DNA of 64,000 nt from contig NZ_JBKEIT010000007.1 in NCBI RefSeq assembly GCF_046365375.1, forward strand, positions 258,870 through 322,869, written 5' to 3'. The DNA is from Butyricimonas muris. GTDB lineage: Bacteria; Bacteroidota; Bacteroidia; Bacteroidales; Marinifilaceae. Position numbers and translations under genes: made by a program. Of the stretch, positions 10,601-18,548 are shown in pieces. Position 1 is the stretch's first letter, and every line of letters begins with the position of its first letter. Under the pieces are notes generated by a model. The model worked only from the letters and a program-made list of their open reading frames with translations, was not told the DNA's origin and ran no database searches.

Positions 10601-11153
10601 TGGAGTCATCAATGGCGACGATAGGTATTATGCTGGATCTACTCTACCGCAGGCTTACGGAGGATGGGCTAACGAGATTATGTGGAAAGGTTTTGATTTG
10701 AATGTTTTGTTCACGTACACGTTAGGTAGAAAGATTATTAATTTGTACAAAATTACTTCTTTGCAGTACGATTTTAGACCGAGTACGGTTTTTGTGGATT
10801 ATGCAAATACGACATTTTGGGAGAAACCGGGAGATAAGGCTGATTATCCGATCATAACTTCTAGTAGCCGGAGTTACACGGGACAATTTGACGGAGCCGT
10901 TTCTTCCAACATAGAACGGGTGAATTATTTGCGGTTGAAACAATTGACGTTGGGGTATAATTTCCCGAAAGAGTGGATGCGGAAAATTAATATTGACGGT
11001 TGCCGTTTGTTTTTCACGGCAGAGAATTTATTCCTGTTGACAAATTATTCCGGCGTGGACCCGGAAGTCGTAGACCCCTATACCGGGTACGATAACTTCA
11101 TGTATTACCCGTTAGCCCGGAAATTGACATTAGGATTAACTGTAAAATTTTAG
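7620..11153 (+). CDS. SusC/RagA TonB-dependent transporter with STN signalling domain
   Basis: 1177 residues. Order of domains: an extended signal region (1-43); a secretin/TonB short N-terminal (STN) domain at about 45-115; a carboxypeptidase-regulatory-like beta sandwich at about 135-210 (VLPGVSVYVKGTTIGVVTD); the TonB-dependent plug at about 215-330, introduced by LDEVTVVAYGERKKRELIGA and containing DAAASALYGSRASNGVI; then the outer-membrane barrel to the terminal Phe. It imports a ligand, probably peptide or glycan, across the outer membrane, with the SusD partner 2 bases downstream. The STN domain links it to the FecR/ECF pair upstream. A start at 7683 would give a shorter signal. Confidence 0.95.
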   Translation: MKKNLWTWLLHDKKRRINTICMKVCLCLAFVFGGGMLGNAFAQTERLTLKRENASMLDIIFAVEKQSKMTFVYSMDAVNKIGKITIDVKDVLIDSVMNVCLRRTDYTYSLEKNVVVIKKKAEAEKKAALNEKKKVITGVVKDKRNEVLPGVSVYVKGTTIGVVTDVNGTYKFEVPGSVDRLLFSFVGMKTKEVELKGQTTVNVVLEDEVSGLDEVTVVAYGERKKRELIGAVSSVKAKDLEEVPSASLENLLQGHMAGVEVTSISGSPGGGGTRINIRGYNSLLSESQTDGTPLYIIDGVPVHSFTSPVTGTNTLAEIDPSTIESVEVLKDAASAALYGSRASNGVILITTKQGKTGRGKFSANVSYSYSILPETPVQTGGHLERMANIYKFRSVRAAYGSWQTGIYKMPESYREAYHQNGAYDFFWNNGYVLNDAQKDMVRPLQDSLNPFYNNSTNWWKYCFDAGKILNANLQASGGTETIKYMIGAGWYNERGIMLGSEFKRANILTNINVVPRTNLNVDARLYLAYTDRSRGAANTSFSSASKYERLTVDPKLNLSILPGSGDIEKETLKQINESSEKNITYRIRASLAVAYEFIKGLKLSSSLSMDFSEGKRNSFTPSYLDPTDKLSVSTGSISSGTMFSNENLLVYNKTIRNNHNMEILLGLSYSREAKDQFSASGKGSPSDKIHYVLDGFPTTYEKYGSIQALQAYRSNFEEKIMLSYFGRLAYNYKKKYLFEYTLRRDGSSVFGENVRWATFPSVAVGWAFSEEPFFKKWWLSYAKIRASWGTSGQQFRDAYLAHGTLELANHFLGNSGVLPSQIINTNLTWEESDQYDIGLDIDLFDYRLKFKLDYYYKYSKSLLFNVSLPGNYYFHKTAWQNAMEISNEGIEMELNYDILRDTEVKWRGKFNISRNWNRFEKSYTDMDMVNGTGQLVLGRPIYGLYLYKDLGMIESEKDIPAYYDQQGNKNLLYSMIKSYPYAAGTRMIQDMNQDGVINGDDRYYAGSTLPQAYGGWANEIMWKGFDLNVLFTYTLGRKIINLYKITSLQYDFRPSTVFVDYANTTFWEKPGDKADYPIITSSSRSYTGQFDGAVSSNIERVNYLRLKQLTLGYNFPKEWMRKINIDGCRLFFTAENLFLLTNYSGVDPEVVDPYTGYDNFMYYPLARKLTLGLTVKF

Positions 11154-11155
11154 CC

Positions 11156-12697
11156 ATGAGGAAAATTATATATATACTGCTTTTCCCCTTGTTGTGGGGG
11201 TGTGATAACGTGCTGGACGTGGAGCCGGAGAATGCCATCACGTTCACGAACTTCTTTAAGACAGAGGAAGATTTTAACGCGATAGTGTTTCAACTACAAG
11301 CCTTTTCCCGTTACAAAGCATTCGAGAATGAAATAATGCCTCTTCGCGGATTTATAGCTGATCTGGTAGGTAATTCAACTTATCAAGATCATCGGATGTT
11401 GAATCAGACATCATTAGTAAGTCCTTATTCCAGTTATAACAATTGGACAAATCATTATGATTTAATTTACGTGGCGAACGTGATATTGGATAATTTGCAT
11501 CGGGCTGAAGGGGTTTCAAAAGATAAACTGGACTTTTATGCCGGACAAGCATATTTCGTGAAAGGTTTTGTTTATTTCGATCTTGCCAGAAAGTGGGGAG
11601 AGGCTGTAATCACGAAGAATAGCACGAGTATGGAAGTGTATAACAAGAGTTCGATGTCGGACGTGTTGGATGAGGCGATAAAGAATGCTTCGGAAGGATA
11701 CAAACTATTGCCGAAATACGAGGATATGCCTCTTTTGGGAGCAAATACGTGGGTGTCGAAACAATACGGGTGCAAAGGAAGTTGTGCGGCGTTGTTGGCG
11801 CATTTGTACGCGTGGAAAGGAAGTATGATTGAGATGCACGGGTTGAACGGGGATGCGAAAGATTGTTACGGAAAGGCTATTGAATGGTGTTCGCTTCTGA
11901 TAGATAAGAAAGCGGGTTACTACGAGTTGGAGCGTACGATTGGAGAGGTGTGTACGAAAGCGATGAAAGGGATGGGAGCCAGCCAAGAAAATATTCTGGA
12001 GTTCGAGTTGGATCGCTTTCAAGAGTATCCGATGGCTTATTTTCCCGGACGCCAATATATTACTTGGCCGGTGAAGGGAACGGATACTCCCGCTTCCGTG
12101 GTAACGCAGACTTTTGCGATTAAAGCTGAAACAGTGAAAAATCTTTATGAAGAGACGGATGACCGCCGGGATGAGTATTTTTATAAATTGGATTCTATGT
12201 CACATGATACGATGTATAAGGTAAACCAAGGATTTGCTTACATCTACAAATGGAGGGATGCCGTTTATCAAGATGTGTCGTGGAGTCCGACTCCTCAATT
12301 GGCATATATTGATGCGAATTATTGTTACTGGCGTCTGGCGGATATTTATTTGTTGAGAGCCGAATGTTACGCGAAGCTGGATGATGATTTGGCTATAGAT
12401 GATTTGAATGCTATTCGCGGGCGAGCTCATGCGACTCTTTATCCCCGTCCGGGTGAGAATGATATCCGGTTGGCTATCTTCAAGGAGCGGGAGCGGGAAT
12501 TGTTGCTTGAGGGACACCGTTATTTCGATATTATGCGGAATGGTTTGGAGTATGTTCATGCGTGTATGGAAGGCAATTACAAGACGTTGACCCAGCAAGA
12601 TGTGAAGGATGGGGCTTTGTTCCTGCCGATAGGCGGTGATGCGTTTACCTATAATGATTTGATACGCCAGAATATTTATTGGTCAAAATTCGAGTAA
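11156..12697 (+). CDS. SusD/RagB surface lipoprotein
   Basis: 513 residues. A lipoprotein signal ends at Cys 16 (LLWGCDN). The sequence has the SusD pattern: an N-terminal ENAITFTNFFKTEEDF block, TPR-like helices around ILDNLHRAEGV and AYFVKGFVYFDLARKWG, and a C-terminal segment ADIYLLRAECYAKL, AIRGRAH, ERERELLLEGHRYFDIMR. It binds the substrate on the cell surface and caps the SusC barrel. It starts 2 bases after the SusC stop. Confidence 0.95.
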   Translation: MRKIIYILLFPLLWGCDNVLDVEPENAITFTNFFKTEEDFNAIVFQLQAFSRYKAFENEIMPLRGFIADLVGNSTYQDHRMLNQTSLVSPYSSYNNWTNHYDLIYVANVILDNLHRAEGVSKDKLDFYAGQAYFVKGFVYFDLARKWGEAVITKNSTSMEVYNKSSMSDVLDEAIKNASEGYKLLPKYEDMPLLGANTWVSKQYGCKGSCAALLAHLYAWKGSMIEMHGLNGDAKDCYGKAIEWCSLLIDKKAGYYELERTIGEVCTKAMKGMGASQENILEFELDRFQEYPMAYFPGRQYITWPVKGTDTPASVVTQTFAIKAETVKNLYEETDDRRDEYFYKLDSMSHDTMYKVNQGFAYIYKWRDAVYQDVSWSPTPQLAYIDANYCYWRLADIYLLRAECYAKLDDDLAIDDLNAIRGRAHATLYPRPGENDIRLAIFKERERELLLEGHRYFDIMRNGLEYVHACMEGNYKTLTQQDVKDGALFLPIGGDAFTYNDLIRQNIYWSKFE

Positions 12698-12703
12698 ATA
12701 AAA

Positions 12704-13327
12704 ATGAAAATGATGAAAAATATAGGATTGCTTTTGATTTTGTTTTCGCTTTTTTCTTGTGAAACAAAATACAATTACATCGACACGGGATTGGCAAACG
12801 GTCGTTTTGACGGGACGATGTACGATTATTTACATTCCAGTTCTTACGATTGGGATAGTACTCTGCTTTTAGTGGAACGTGCCGGGTTGCAGGATTTGTT
12901 TCAAGGAAAACAGACAGGGTACGAGAAAATGACTTTTTTCGGACCGACGAATTTATCTATCCTTCGTTGGATGATAGAACAGGAATATGACGCCATTCAA
13001 GATATTCCGGTAGAAGTATGTCGGGATATGCTGTTGAAACACGTGGTTGCGGGTGTTCACAAGCGGGATGATATTCCCCGGGGAGAACAGATTCTCGGGC
13101 AGACACAAGGCGAGGGTGGCGAAGTGTTCACGAATGCTTTTGGAACAAAGTTCTGGATATATTCGTTTCGGGATACTTATCATGATATCCCGGACGTGGG
13201 ACCCGTTTACCTGAAAATAATTTCTTTCGATTCGAGGGCTATGATTGATGTGGCTTCAACCGATATCGAAACGGATAACGGGTTCGTTCATTCTTTGGAT
13301 TACTCTTACACCTTGGGACAATTATAA
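12704..13327 (+). CDS. Fasciclin-domain lipoprotein
   Basis: 207 residues with a lipobox at Cys 19 (LFSC). The mature part resembles a single fasciclin (FAS1) domain: an early helix with TMYDYLHS, then LLLVERAGLQDLF, the FFGPTN motif, then LKHVVAG, and a late IDVASTDIE strand. FAS1 domains commonly mediate surface adhesion or carbohydrate binding; here it is probably an accessory surface protein of the SusCD complex. A second copy is represented by the fragment at 1-193. Confidence 0.8.
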   Translation: MKMMKNIGLLLILFSLFSCETKYNYIDTGLANGRFDGTMYDYLHSSSYDWDSTLLLVERAGLQDLFQGKQTGYEKMTFFGPTNLSILRWMIEQEYDAIQDIPVEVCRDMLLKHVVAGVHKRDDIPRGEQILGQTQGEGGEVFTNAFGTKFWIYSFRDTYHDIPDVGPVYLKIISFDSRAMIDVASTDIETDNGFVHSLDYSYTLGQL

Positions 13328-13336
13328 AAACAGAAT

Positions 13337-13762
13337 ATGATGATGAAACAAGTATATTTATTTCTTGTACTGGTCATGACCTGTTGGGGATGCCAGGATA
13401 TGAAAATCGGGTATTTGAAGGCGGATAATGCTGGTTATTTGCCGAATGAATTGGAAGTGAAAAAAACGTTAGACCCGGTAGAAGATGCTGTTAGAATTGC
13501 TAATGAGGCTCCTTGGGTGACGCCGAAAATTCAAGGAGTGCTGGGAACGGCTCCTTTGCAGTATGAGTTCGTGAGCGTGAAGGCTTCGGACGGGGGAGAT
13601 GCTGAATTATTTAAACAGGAAATCGTTGTTCGCGGAGGGGGTGTGATGGAATTACCCTTGTACACGAAACTCCCCGCGGGACGCTATGTGGTTACGTTGA
13701 GGGTTTCGAATGACGGTTATTCATCTGCATTGCCGGATGTATATACGTTTATTGTAAAATAG
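13337..13762 (+). CDS. Small SusCD-locus lipoprotein, unknown function
   Basis: 141 residues, lipobox CWGC near residue 19. It is a paralogue of 216-635, with the same shared blocks (KIGYLKADNA, YEFVSVKASDGGDAE, EIVVRG, LPDVYTFIVK). It follows the fasciclin gene in both loci. No named domain is visible. Conservation of position suggests a structural or ligand-binding role beside SusCD. Confidence 0.85.
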   Translation: MMMKQVYLFLVLVMTCWGCQDMKIGYLKADNAGYLPNELEVKKTLDPVEDAVRIANEAPWVTPKIQGVLGTAPLQYEFVSVKASDGGDAELFKQEIVVRGGGVMELPLYTKLPAGRYVVTLRVSNDGYSSALPDVYTFIVK

Positions 13763-13778
13763 ATTATTTATTCGGGTA

Positions 13779-13804
13779 AAACCCGGCAAGGATGTGCCGG
13801 GTTT
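13779..13804 (+). other. Inverted-repeat hairpin between lipoprotein and thioredoxin genes
   Basis: A perfect 10-bp stem (13779-13788 with 13795-13804) and a six-base loop. Only a short T run follows, so it may act as a weak terminator, attenuator or mRNA stabiliser inside the operon rather than as a full stop. It overlaps an upstream in-frame ATG (13794) of the next gene, which argues for the start at 13824. Confidence 0.6.
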
Positions 13805-13823
13805 ACTCCTAAACAGAAAAGAA

Positions 13824-15113
13824 ATGAAAACGATTTTAGTTATATTATTGGTATTGCTCGGGGGAGTCCGGGCATTCGGACAAGGTATTGTTTTTTTCGA
13901 GGGGGATTTTAATGCAGCTTTGGAAAAAGCGAAACAAGAGGGAAAAATGCTTTTTGTGGATTTCTACGCGGACTGGTGCGGACCTTGTAAACGTATGGCC
14001 AAGGATGTGTTTACTTTGCCCGCCGTGGGGGAGTATTTTAATGAGCGATTTATTTCTGTTCAGGTAGATACGGGAGAGCCGGCAAACAGACCCGTTGTGA
14101 AACAGTATAAGGTAAAATCTTTGCCGACATTGGCTTTTTTTAGCGCCGAGGGAAAACTTCTATCTCAGTCCGTCGGTGCATTGGCGGGGGATGCTTTTCT
14201 GAAATTGGCAAAGGTTGCCAGTGGGGACGAGATGAGTTTCGAGGAGACTTACGCGAAACTTAAATCTTCAAAAAATGATTTGCAGTTGATGCAGCAGGTG
14301 TTGGCGGGGGCTCCGGCTTACGTGGGGACATTGGAAGATATGGAACGAGCCAAATGGATTGCCCGAATCGAGAAACTCTTCAAAGAGTATATCGATTTGA
14401 AGATGGGACCGGAACTAATCAATGCGGAGGATTATCGGATTATTAATACCTTTCACCAAGCGGAAAAACCGGGGGATAAACTGATGGAGTTTATGAATAA
14501 AAATATGGAAGCGTATCTGGCGTTGGGTGAAGGACCCGCTTATTACGTGATGGAGTATAATAATAAAATGATAGAGAATCTGGCACGTGCCGGGAAAGAA
14601 GAGTATAAGAAATATCTGGAACGTATTGATGGGGATATGAAGTTGACTTATAGTGTGGTTCCTCAAAAAACGATGTCCGCCCGCCAACGGTTTACTTATC
14701 TGTATGATGCCGAGTACCAGATATTTTATAAAAAGGACGGCGAAGCGTACATGAAATCGATGGATGCTTATTTAAAAGAATTGGGAGATGAGGCTCGGGC
14801 GACGGATTATGGTATGGCTGCACAAAAAGTGTATGTCGCCACGGGAGGAAAAGTGCCTGAAGATGTTATTTTGAAAACTAAAGAATGGACTATCAAGGCG
14901 TTGCAATACATGGACGTGTCGTTATTGGATAAGATTAATTTCTTGGCGATGTTAGGAGATACGAATAAAGTGTTGAAGGAATATGAGGAATCGAAAAAGT
15001 GTTATAATCAGGCTTTTATGGAGTCGATGCAGATTACCCAAGAGATGACAAAAGCGATGATACAGATGAAAATTAAACAGAAATTGGCAGAACTGGATTT
15101 GTTAAAAAAATAA
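13824..15113 (+). CDS. Secreted thioredoxin-fold protein with long helical C-terminus
   Basis: 429 residues from the ATG at 13824, which directly begins the signal peptide (MKTILVILLVLLGG). The thioredoxin domain contains WCGPCKR and SLPTL. The remaining 290 or so residues align along their length with 632-1939, including DMERAKWIARIEKLF and MEYNNKMIENLARAGKEEYKKYLERIDGD. Likely periplasmic disulfide chemistry for the SusCD locus. Unlike its paralogue, it is not followed by an M16 peptidase. Confidence 0.85.
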   Translation: MKTILVILLVLLGGVRAFGQGIVFFEGDFNAALEKAKQEGKMLFVDFYADWCGPCKRMAKDVFTLPAVGEYFNERFISVQVDTGEPANRPVVKQYKVKSLPTLAFFSAEGKLLSQSVGALAGDAFLKLAKVASGDEMSFEETYAKLKSSKNDLQLMQQVLAGAPAYVGTLEDMERAKWIARIEKLFKEYIDLKMGPELINAEDYRIINTFHQAEKPGDKLMEFMNKNMEAYLALGEGPAYYVMEYNNKMIENLARAGKEEYKKYLERIDGDMKLTYSVVPQKTMSARQRFTYLYDAEYQIFYKKDGEAYMKSMDAYLKELGDEARATDYGMAAQKVYVATGGKVPEDVILKTKEWTIKALQYMDVSLLDKINFLAMLGDTNKVLKEYEESKKCYNQAFMESMQITQEMTKAMIQMKIKQKLAELDLLKK

Positions 15114-15147
15114 TTGTGAGGAGTGAATAACCACTCGTTTAAATTCA

Positions 15148-15155
15148 TACTTTTG
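15148..15155 (+). promoter_or_regulatory. Bacteroidetes-type -7 element (TACTTTTG)
   Basis: An exact match to TAnnTTTG lies 29 bases before the ATG at 15184. No convincing TTTG -33 partner is seen at the usual distance, so only the -7 box is called. It would give the DUF3298-like gene its own promoter. Confidence 0.5.
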
Positions 15156-15183
15156 TGGTACACACAAAAAAACAAAACACACT

Positions 15184-15873
15184 ATGAAAAGTACACTAAT
15201 TATGGCAATTGGATTGGCTCTCGTGTTCGTGGGATGCCAGCCTAAAGTTCAGAATCTGAACGTGAAACAGGAGCACTCGGAAGTAACTTCGGAAGATTGT
15301 GACATCCGGATCGACCGTTCGGTCTTCTCTGCCGCAGACGAGACAATCAACAAGAGTTGCATGGTTTTGAACGGCAAGATCGAAAAGTTAGTAAATGACT
15401 TGAAAGATAGCTTGCGGGCGGATGCCACGGAATTATTCCAAACATTTGCGGACAAACCGGATGAACGTCCGGACTGGAAGTACGAGTTGATGGTTGACGA
15501 TAGCGTGTTTATGGCTACCGACCAATTTATCAGCGTACGTTTAAGAGTTTATTCCTTCACGGGAGGAGCGCATGGAATGACGACTTATTATTCATTCAAT
15601 TATGACGTGAAAAATCAAAAGTTCCTAACGAACAAGGAAATCTTGAATTATGCCCATGCCGCACAGATAAACACGCTGTTGAAGGCTAATTTTAAGAATC
15701 CGGACGGTTGTTTTACGATGGAACCTACATTAGACTTGGCGGGGGCAATCAATTTTAATGCAACGTCAGTTTATTTTTTGTACGGACAATACGTACTCGG
15801 GGCTTATGCTTGTGGTTCTGCTGAAGTTGTTGTTCCGCGGGCAGCTTTGAAAGGGGATATTTTGATAAAATAA
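15184..15873 (+). CDS. DUF3298/RsiV-like lipoprotein
   Basis: 229 residues with lipobox FVGC. A paralogue of 4932-5612, with matching blocks for DDSVFMATDQFISVRLRVYSF, the GGAHG turn, the NYDVKNQKF segment and the end VVVPRAALKGDIL. It ends the second locus just as its paralogue ends the first. The ligand and role are unknown; the RsiV family link rests on motif pattern only. Confidence 0.75.
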   Translation: MKSTLIMAIGLALVFVGCQPKVQNLNVKQEHSEVTSEDCDIRIDRSVFSAADETINKSCMVLNGKIEKLVNDLKDSLRADATELFQTFADKPDERPDWKYELMVDDSVFMATDQFISVRLRVYSFTGGAHGMTTYYSFNYDVKNQKFLTNKEILNYAHAAQINTLLKANFKNPDGCFTMEPTLDLAGAINFNATSVYFLYGQYVLGAYACGSAEVVVPRAALKGDILIK

Positions 15874-15893
15874 TCACTTGTTTTTAGTACTTG

Positions 15894-15937
15894 AAAGGTC
15901 TACAAAATCCGTTCGGATTTTGTAGACCTTTTTTAAT
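15894..15937 (+). terminator. Strong Rho-independent terminator
   Basis: A perfect stem of about 17 bp (15894-15910 with 15915-15931), four-base loop, followed by a T run. It lies between convergent genes and may serve the minus-strand VWA gene as well. Confidence 0.9.
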
Positions 15938-16006
15938 TTTGAGCAGGATGGCTGTAAGATTGTTATGCTTCCCGCGTACGAGTTTATGAAATAGATGTGC
16001 GCTTTA

Positions 16007-17854
16007 CTACTTCAGTAAGGCGGCACTTTCGACCAGACGGATAAACTCTTTCCGGTAGCCTTCCGGGTCGTATTGGGTGGCTTCACGGGCAAGATGGATG
16101 ATGTCATCGTAAGTCAAATCATTTTTATACTTGGAGTCTTGCAACAGCATTCCGAAGCCTGCCACGGCTGCCGAGAATCGGAAGTTCTCGGAAACGTTAT
16201 TCAATGAAGTATTTTTATCAATGACGGCAACTTCCATTTTGGAACTTTTGTCTGAATCCGGTTGTTTGTACCGGAGTTTCAGTGTCAGTAACTCCGGGCT
16301 ATCCGTCAGTGATTTTTTCTCTTTCTTTTCGGTTTTCTGGTATTTCAACGGATCGATATCTCCCAACAAATTACTCTTGACTCCGACCGGGATAACTTCA
16401 TACAAGGCGGTCACGCTATGCCCGGCTCCCATTTCTCCGGCATCCTTCGTGTCGTCGTTAAAGTCCTTGTCTTCCAATAAACGACTTTCGTACCCGATTA
16501 AACGGTATGCCTGTACTTTCGCGGGATTGAATTCGACTTGGATTTTCACGTCTTTGGCAACGGTGAATAATGTTCCCCCGAACTCACTCACCAGAACTTT
16601 TTTTGCTTCAGTCAGGTTGTCTATGTACGCGTGATTGCCGTTTCCTTTTTCAGCTAGCGTTTGTACCCGGTTGTCCTTGTAATTACCCATACCGAATCCT
16701 AATACGGTAAGGTAGATACCCGAAGAACGTTTGGTTTCGATCAGTTTCTCCAGTTCTTGGGGAGAGGATAATCCGATGTTGAAATCGCCGTCCGTGGCAA
16801 GAATAATCCGATTGTTCCCGTTCTTGATAAAGCTGGCTTCGGCAATCCGGTAAGCTCTTTGTATCCCGTCGCCTCCGGCAGTTCCGCCGCTGGCATACAG
16901 ACTTTCGATAACGGATATGATCTTTTGTTTATTTTCACAGGACGTGGAAGGCAGCAACTCTTTCGTGTGGTTTGCATAGGTTACGATGGCTACCCGATCT
17001 TGCGGGCGAAGTTTTTGCACGAGCATTTTTAACGACGACTTTAACAAAGGTAATTTATTCGGGTCGCTCATGGAACCGGAAACATCAATCAGGAACACGA
17101 GGTTGGAGGCGGGTAGATTTTCCATGGCAATTTCTTTTGCCTTGATTCCGATGTGTACCAAGCGATGTTGCGGATTCCACGGGGCCGCGGATACTTCTGT
17201 CGTGATGCTCACCGGATCATTACCCCGGGGAGCGGGATAATCATACGTGAAGTAATTCAGCAATTCTTCCGTGCGAATGGCATCAGCGGGAGGTATTTGC
17301 CCGTTGTTGATAAAACGCCGCATGTTCGAGTAGGAAGCCACATCCACGTCAATGGAGAACGTGGAAAGCGGGGCATCTAGTGCTTTACGGAATTGATTTT
17401 GTGAAAAACTATTGTATTCTTCCGTGTTAGAGTAATAATCTGCTCGTCGTTGTAAGCTGTTACCCTTGACTGTAACGCAACTCCCGACAAAGGCCTCTTT
17501 CTTGACCGTGTGATACCCGCTTACGACAACTTCTTCCAGTTGATTTTGATCTCCATGTAATTTCACGAGTAATTTTGTCTTTTCCACTTTTACTAGGCGG
17601 GTTTGAAGTCCGATAAACGAGAAAACAAGAGTATCCCCAATTTGCGCTTGAATAGAAAATTCTCCGGATACATTAGATACCGTCCCGATAGAAGTGTTTT
17701 TAATAATGATGGTGACACCGGGAAGCGGTTGACCATCTTTGGCTGTAATTACTTTTCCCGTGACCAAAGATTTTTGGGCAGAAGCCAATAGGCTCAAGCT
17801 AACTAGCAAACTCACTATAAATGTGATCTTTTGGAATAAATGGTAAGTTCTCAT
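16007..17854 (-). CDS. VWA-domain protein with carboxypeptidase-regulatory and SusC-plug-like N-terminus (YfbK-like)
   Basis: 615 residues with a signal peptide (1-26). A beta-sandwich regulatory domain is at about 30-105 (PLPGVTIIIKNTSIGTVS). Then comes a short segment that looks like the beginning of a SusC plug (LEEVVVSGYHTVKKEAFVG). A YfbK-type N-terminal region contains TFSIDVDVASYSNMRRF. The VWA domain (about 250-430) has the MIDAS motif DVSGS, and a DUF3520-like C-terminus follows. Such proteins are periplasmic or surface-exposed and bind partners through a metal ion. It is transcribed divergently from the sigma factor at 17964, whose partner carries the same plug-like segment. Confidence 0.88.
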   Translation of the reverse strand: MRTYHLFQKITFIVSLLVSLSLLASAQKSLVTGKVITAKDGQPLPGVTIIIKNTSIGTVSNVSGEFSIQAQIGDTLVFSFIGLQTRLVKVEKTKLLVKLHGDQNQLEEVVVSGYHTVKKEAFVGSCVTVKGNSLQRRADYYSNTEEYNSFSQNQFRKALDAPLSTFSIDVDVASYSNMRRFINNGQIPPADAIRTEELLNYFTYDYPAPRGNDPVSITTEVSAAPWNPQHRLVHIGIKAKEIAMENLPASNLVFLIDVSGSMSDPNKLPLLKSSLKMLVQKLRPQDRVAIVTYANHTKELLPSTSCENKQKIISVIESLYASGGTAGGDGIQRAYRIAEASFIKNGNNRIILATDGDFNIGLSSPQELEKLIETKRSSGIYLTVLGFGMGNYKDNRVQTLAEKGNGNHAYIDNLTEAKKVLVSEFGGTLFTVAKDVKIQVEFNPAKVQAYRLIGYESRLLEDKDFNDDTKDAGEMGAGHSVTALYEVIPVGVKSNLLGDIDPLKYQKTEKKEKKSLTDSPELLTLKLRYKQPDSDKSSKMEVAVIDKNTSLNNVSENFRFSAAVAGFGMLLQDSKYKNDLTYDDIIHLAREATQYDPEGYRKEFIRLVESAALLK

Positions 17855-17916
17855 AAGCGATATAATATTAGAGTTATTTTTTCAAGAAGATGATTTGGCA
17901 GAAGAAATTCCATAAA

Positions 17917-17950
17917 TTTGAGAAAGAAATTTTATAAATTCGTATATTTG
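17917..17950 (+). promoter_or_regulatory. Bacteroidetes-type promoter for the sigma factor gene
   Basis: TTTG at 17917-17920 and an exact TATATTTG at 17943-17950, spaced 22 bases. The expected transcription start is only about 10 bases before the TTG/GTG start codons, so the leader would be very short. Confidence 0.55.
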
Positions 17951-17963
17951 TAAAAATCAATGC

Positions 17964-18548
17964 TTGGATGTGAATCAGGTTCAGGAACATAGAACAGATG
18001 AGGAACTTTTGCGGAAGTATTGTGCAAAAGGAGAGTTGGTGTATCTGGTAGAGGTCTACAAAAGATATATGCCGCTTGTGTATGGTGTGGCATTGAAATA
18101 TTTAAAACGACCGGAAGATGCACAGGATGCCGTTATGCAGTTGTTCGAGGAATTGATAGTGAAAGTAAAAGGGAGCGATATCAAAACATTCAAGCCATGG
18201 CTTTATACCTGCGTACGAAACTATTGTCTGATGGAACTTCGGAAGCGGACAAGAAATTTATCGGTTTCTTTAGACGATTCTTTTATGGAATTTTGCGATG
18301 ATTTTCATCTTACAATAGCAGGAGAGAATGAAGAACGGGAAAAAGCATTGCAGGATTGTATCGAGGCTCTCCCCGAGAAGCAGCGTATCAGCGTGAATTA
18401 TTTCTTCCTGCAGGAACTTTCTTACAAGGAAGTGGAAGAGCGAACAGGGTTTTCCTTGAAAAATGTAAAAAGTTTTATTCAGAACGGGAAACGAAATTTG
18501 AAATTGTGTTTGGAACATAAAGGAATAACATCGTATGAAACGGAATGA
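17964..18548 (+). CDS. ECF-type RNA polymerase sigma factor
   Basis: 194 residues if the TTG at 17964 is the start; an in-frame GTG at 17970 is the alternative. No in-frame ATG precedes the conserved region 2 (KYCAKGELVYLVEVYKRYMPLVYGVALKYL, then AQDAVMQLFEEL, then FKPWLYTCVRNYCLMELRK). Region 4 is LPEKQRISVNYFFLQELSYKEVEERTGFSLKNVKSFIQNGKRNLK. It overlaps the next gene by 14 bases, so the sigma factor and its presumed membrane partner are translationally coupled. Confidence 0.88.
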   Translation: MDVNQVQEHRTDEELLRKYCAKGELVYLVEVYKRYMPLVYGVALKYLKRPEDAQDAVMQLFEELIVKVKGSDIKTFKPWLYTCVRNYCLMELRKRTRNLSVSLDDSFMEFCDDFHLTIAGENEEREKALQDCIEALPEKQRISVNYFFLQELSYKEVEERTGFSLKNVKSFIQNGKRNLKLCLEHKGITSYETE

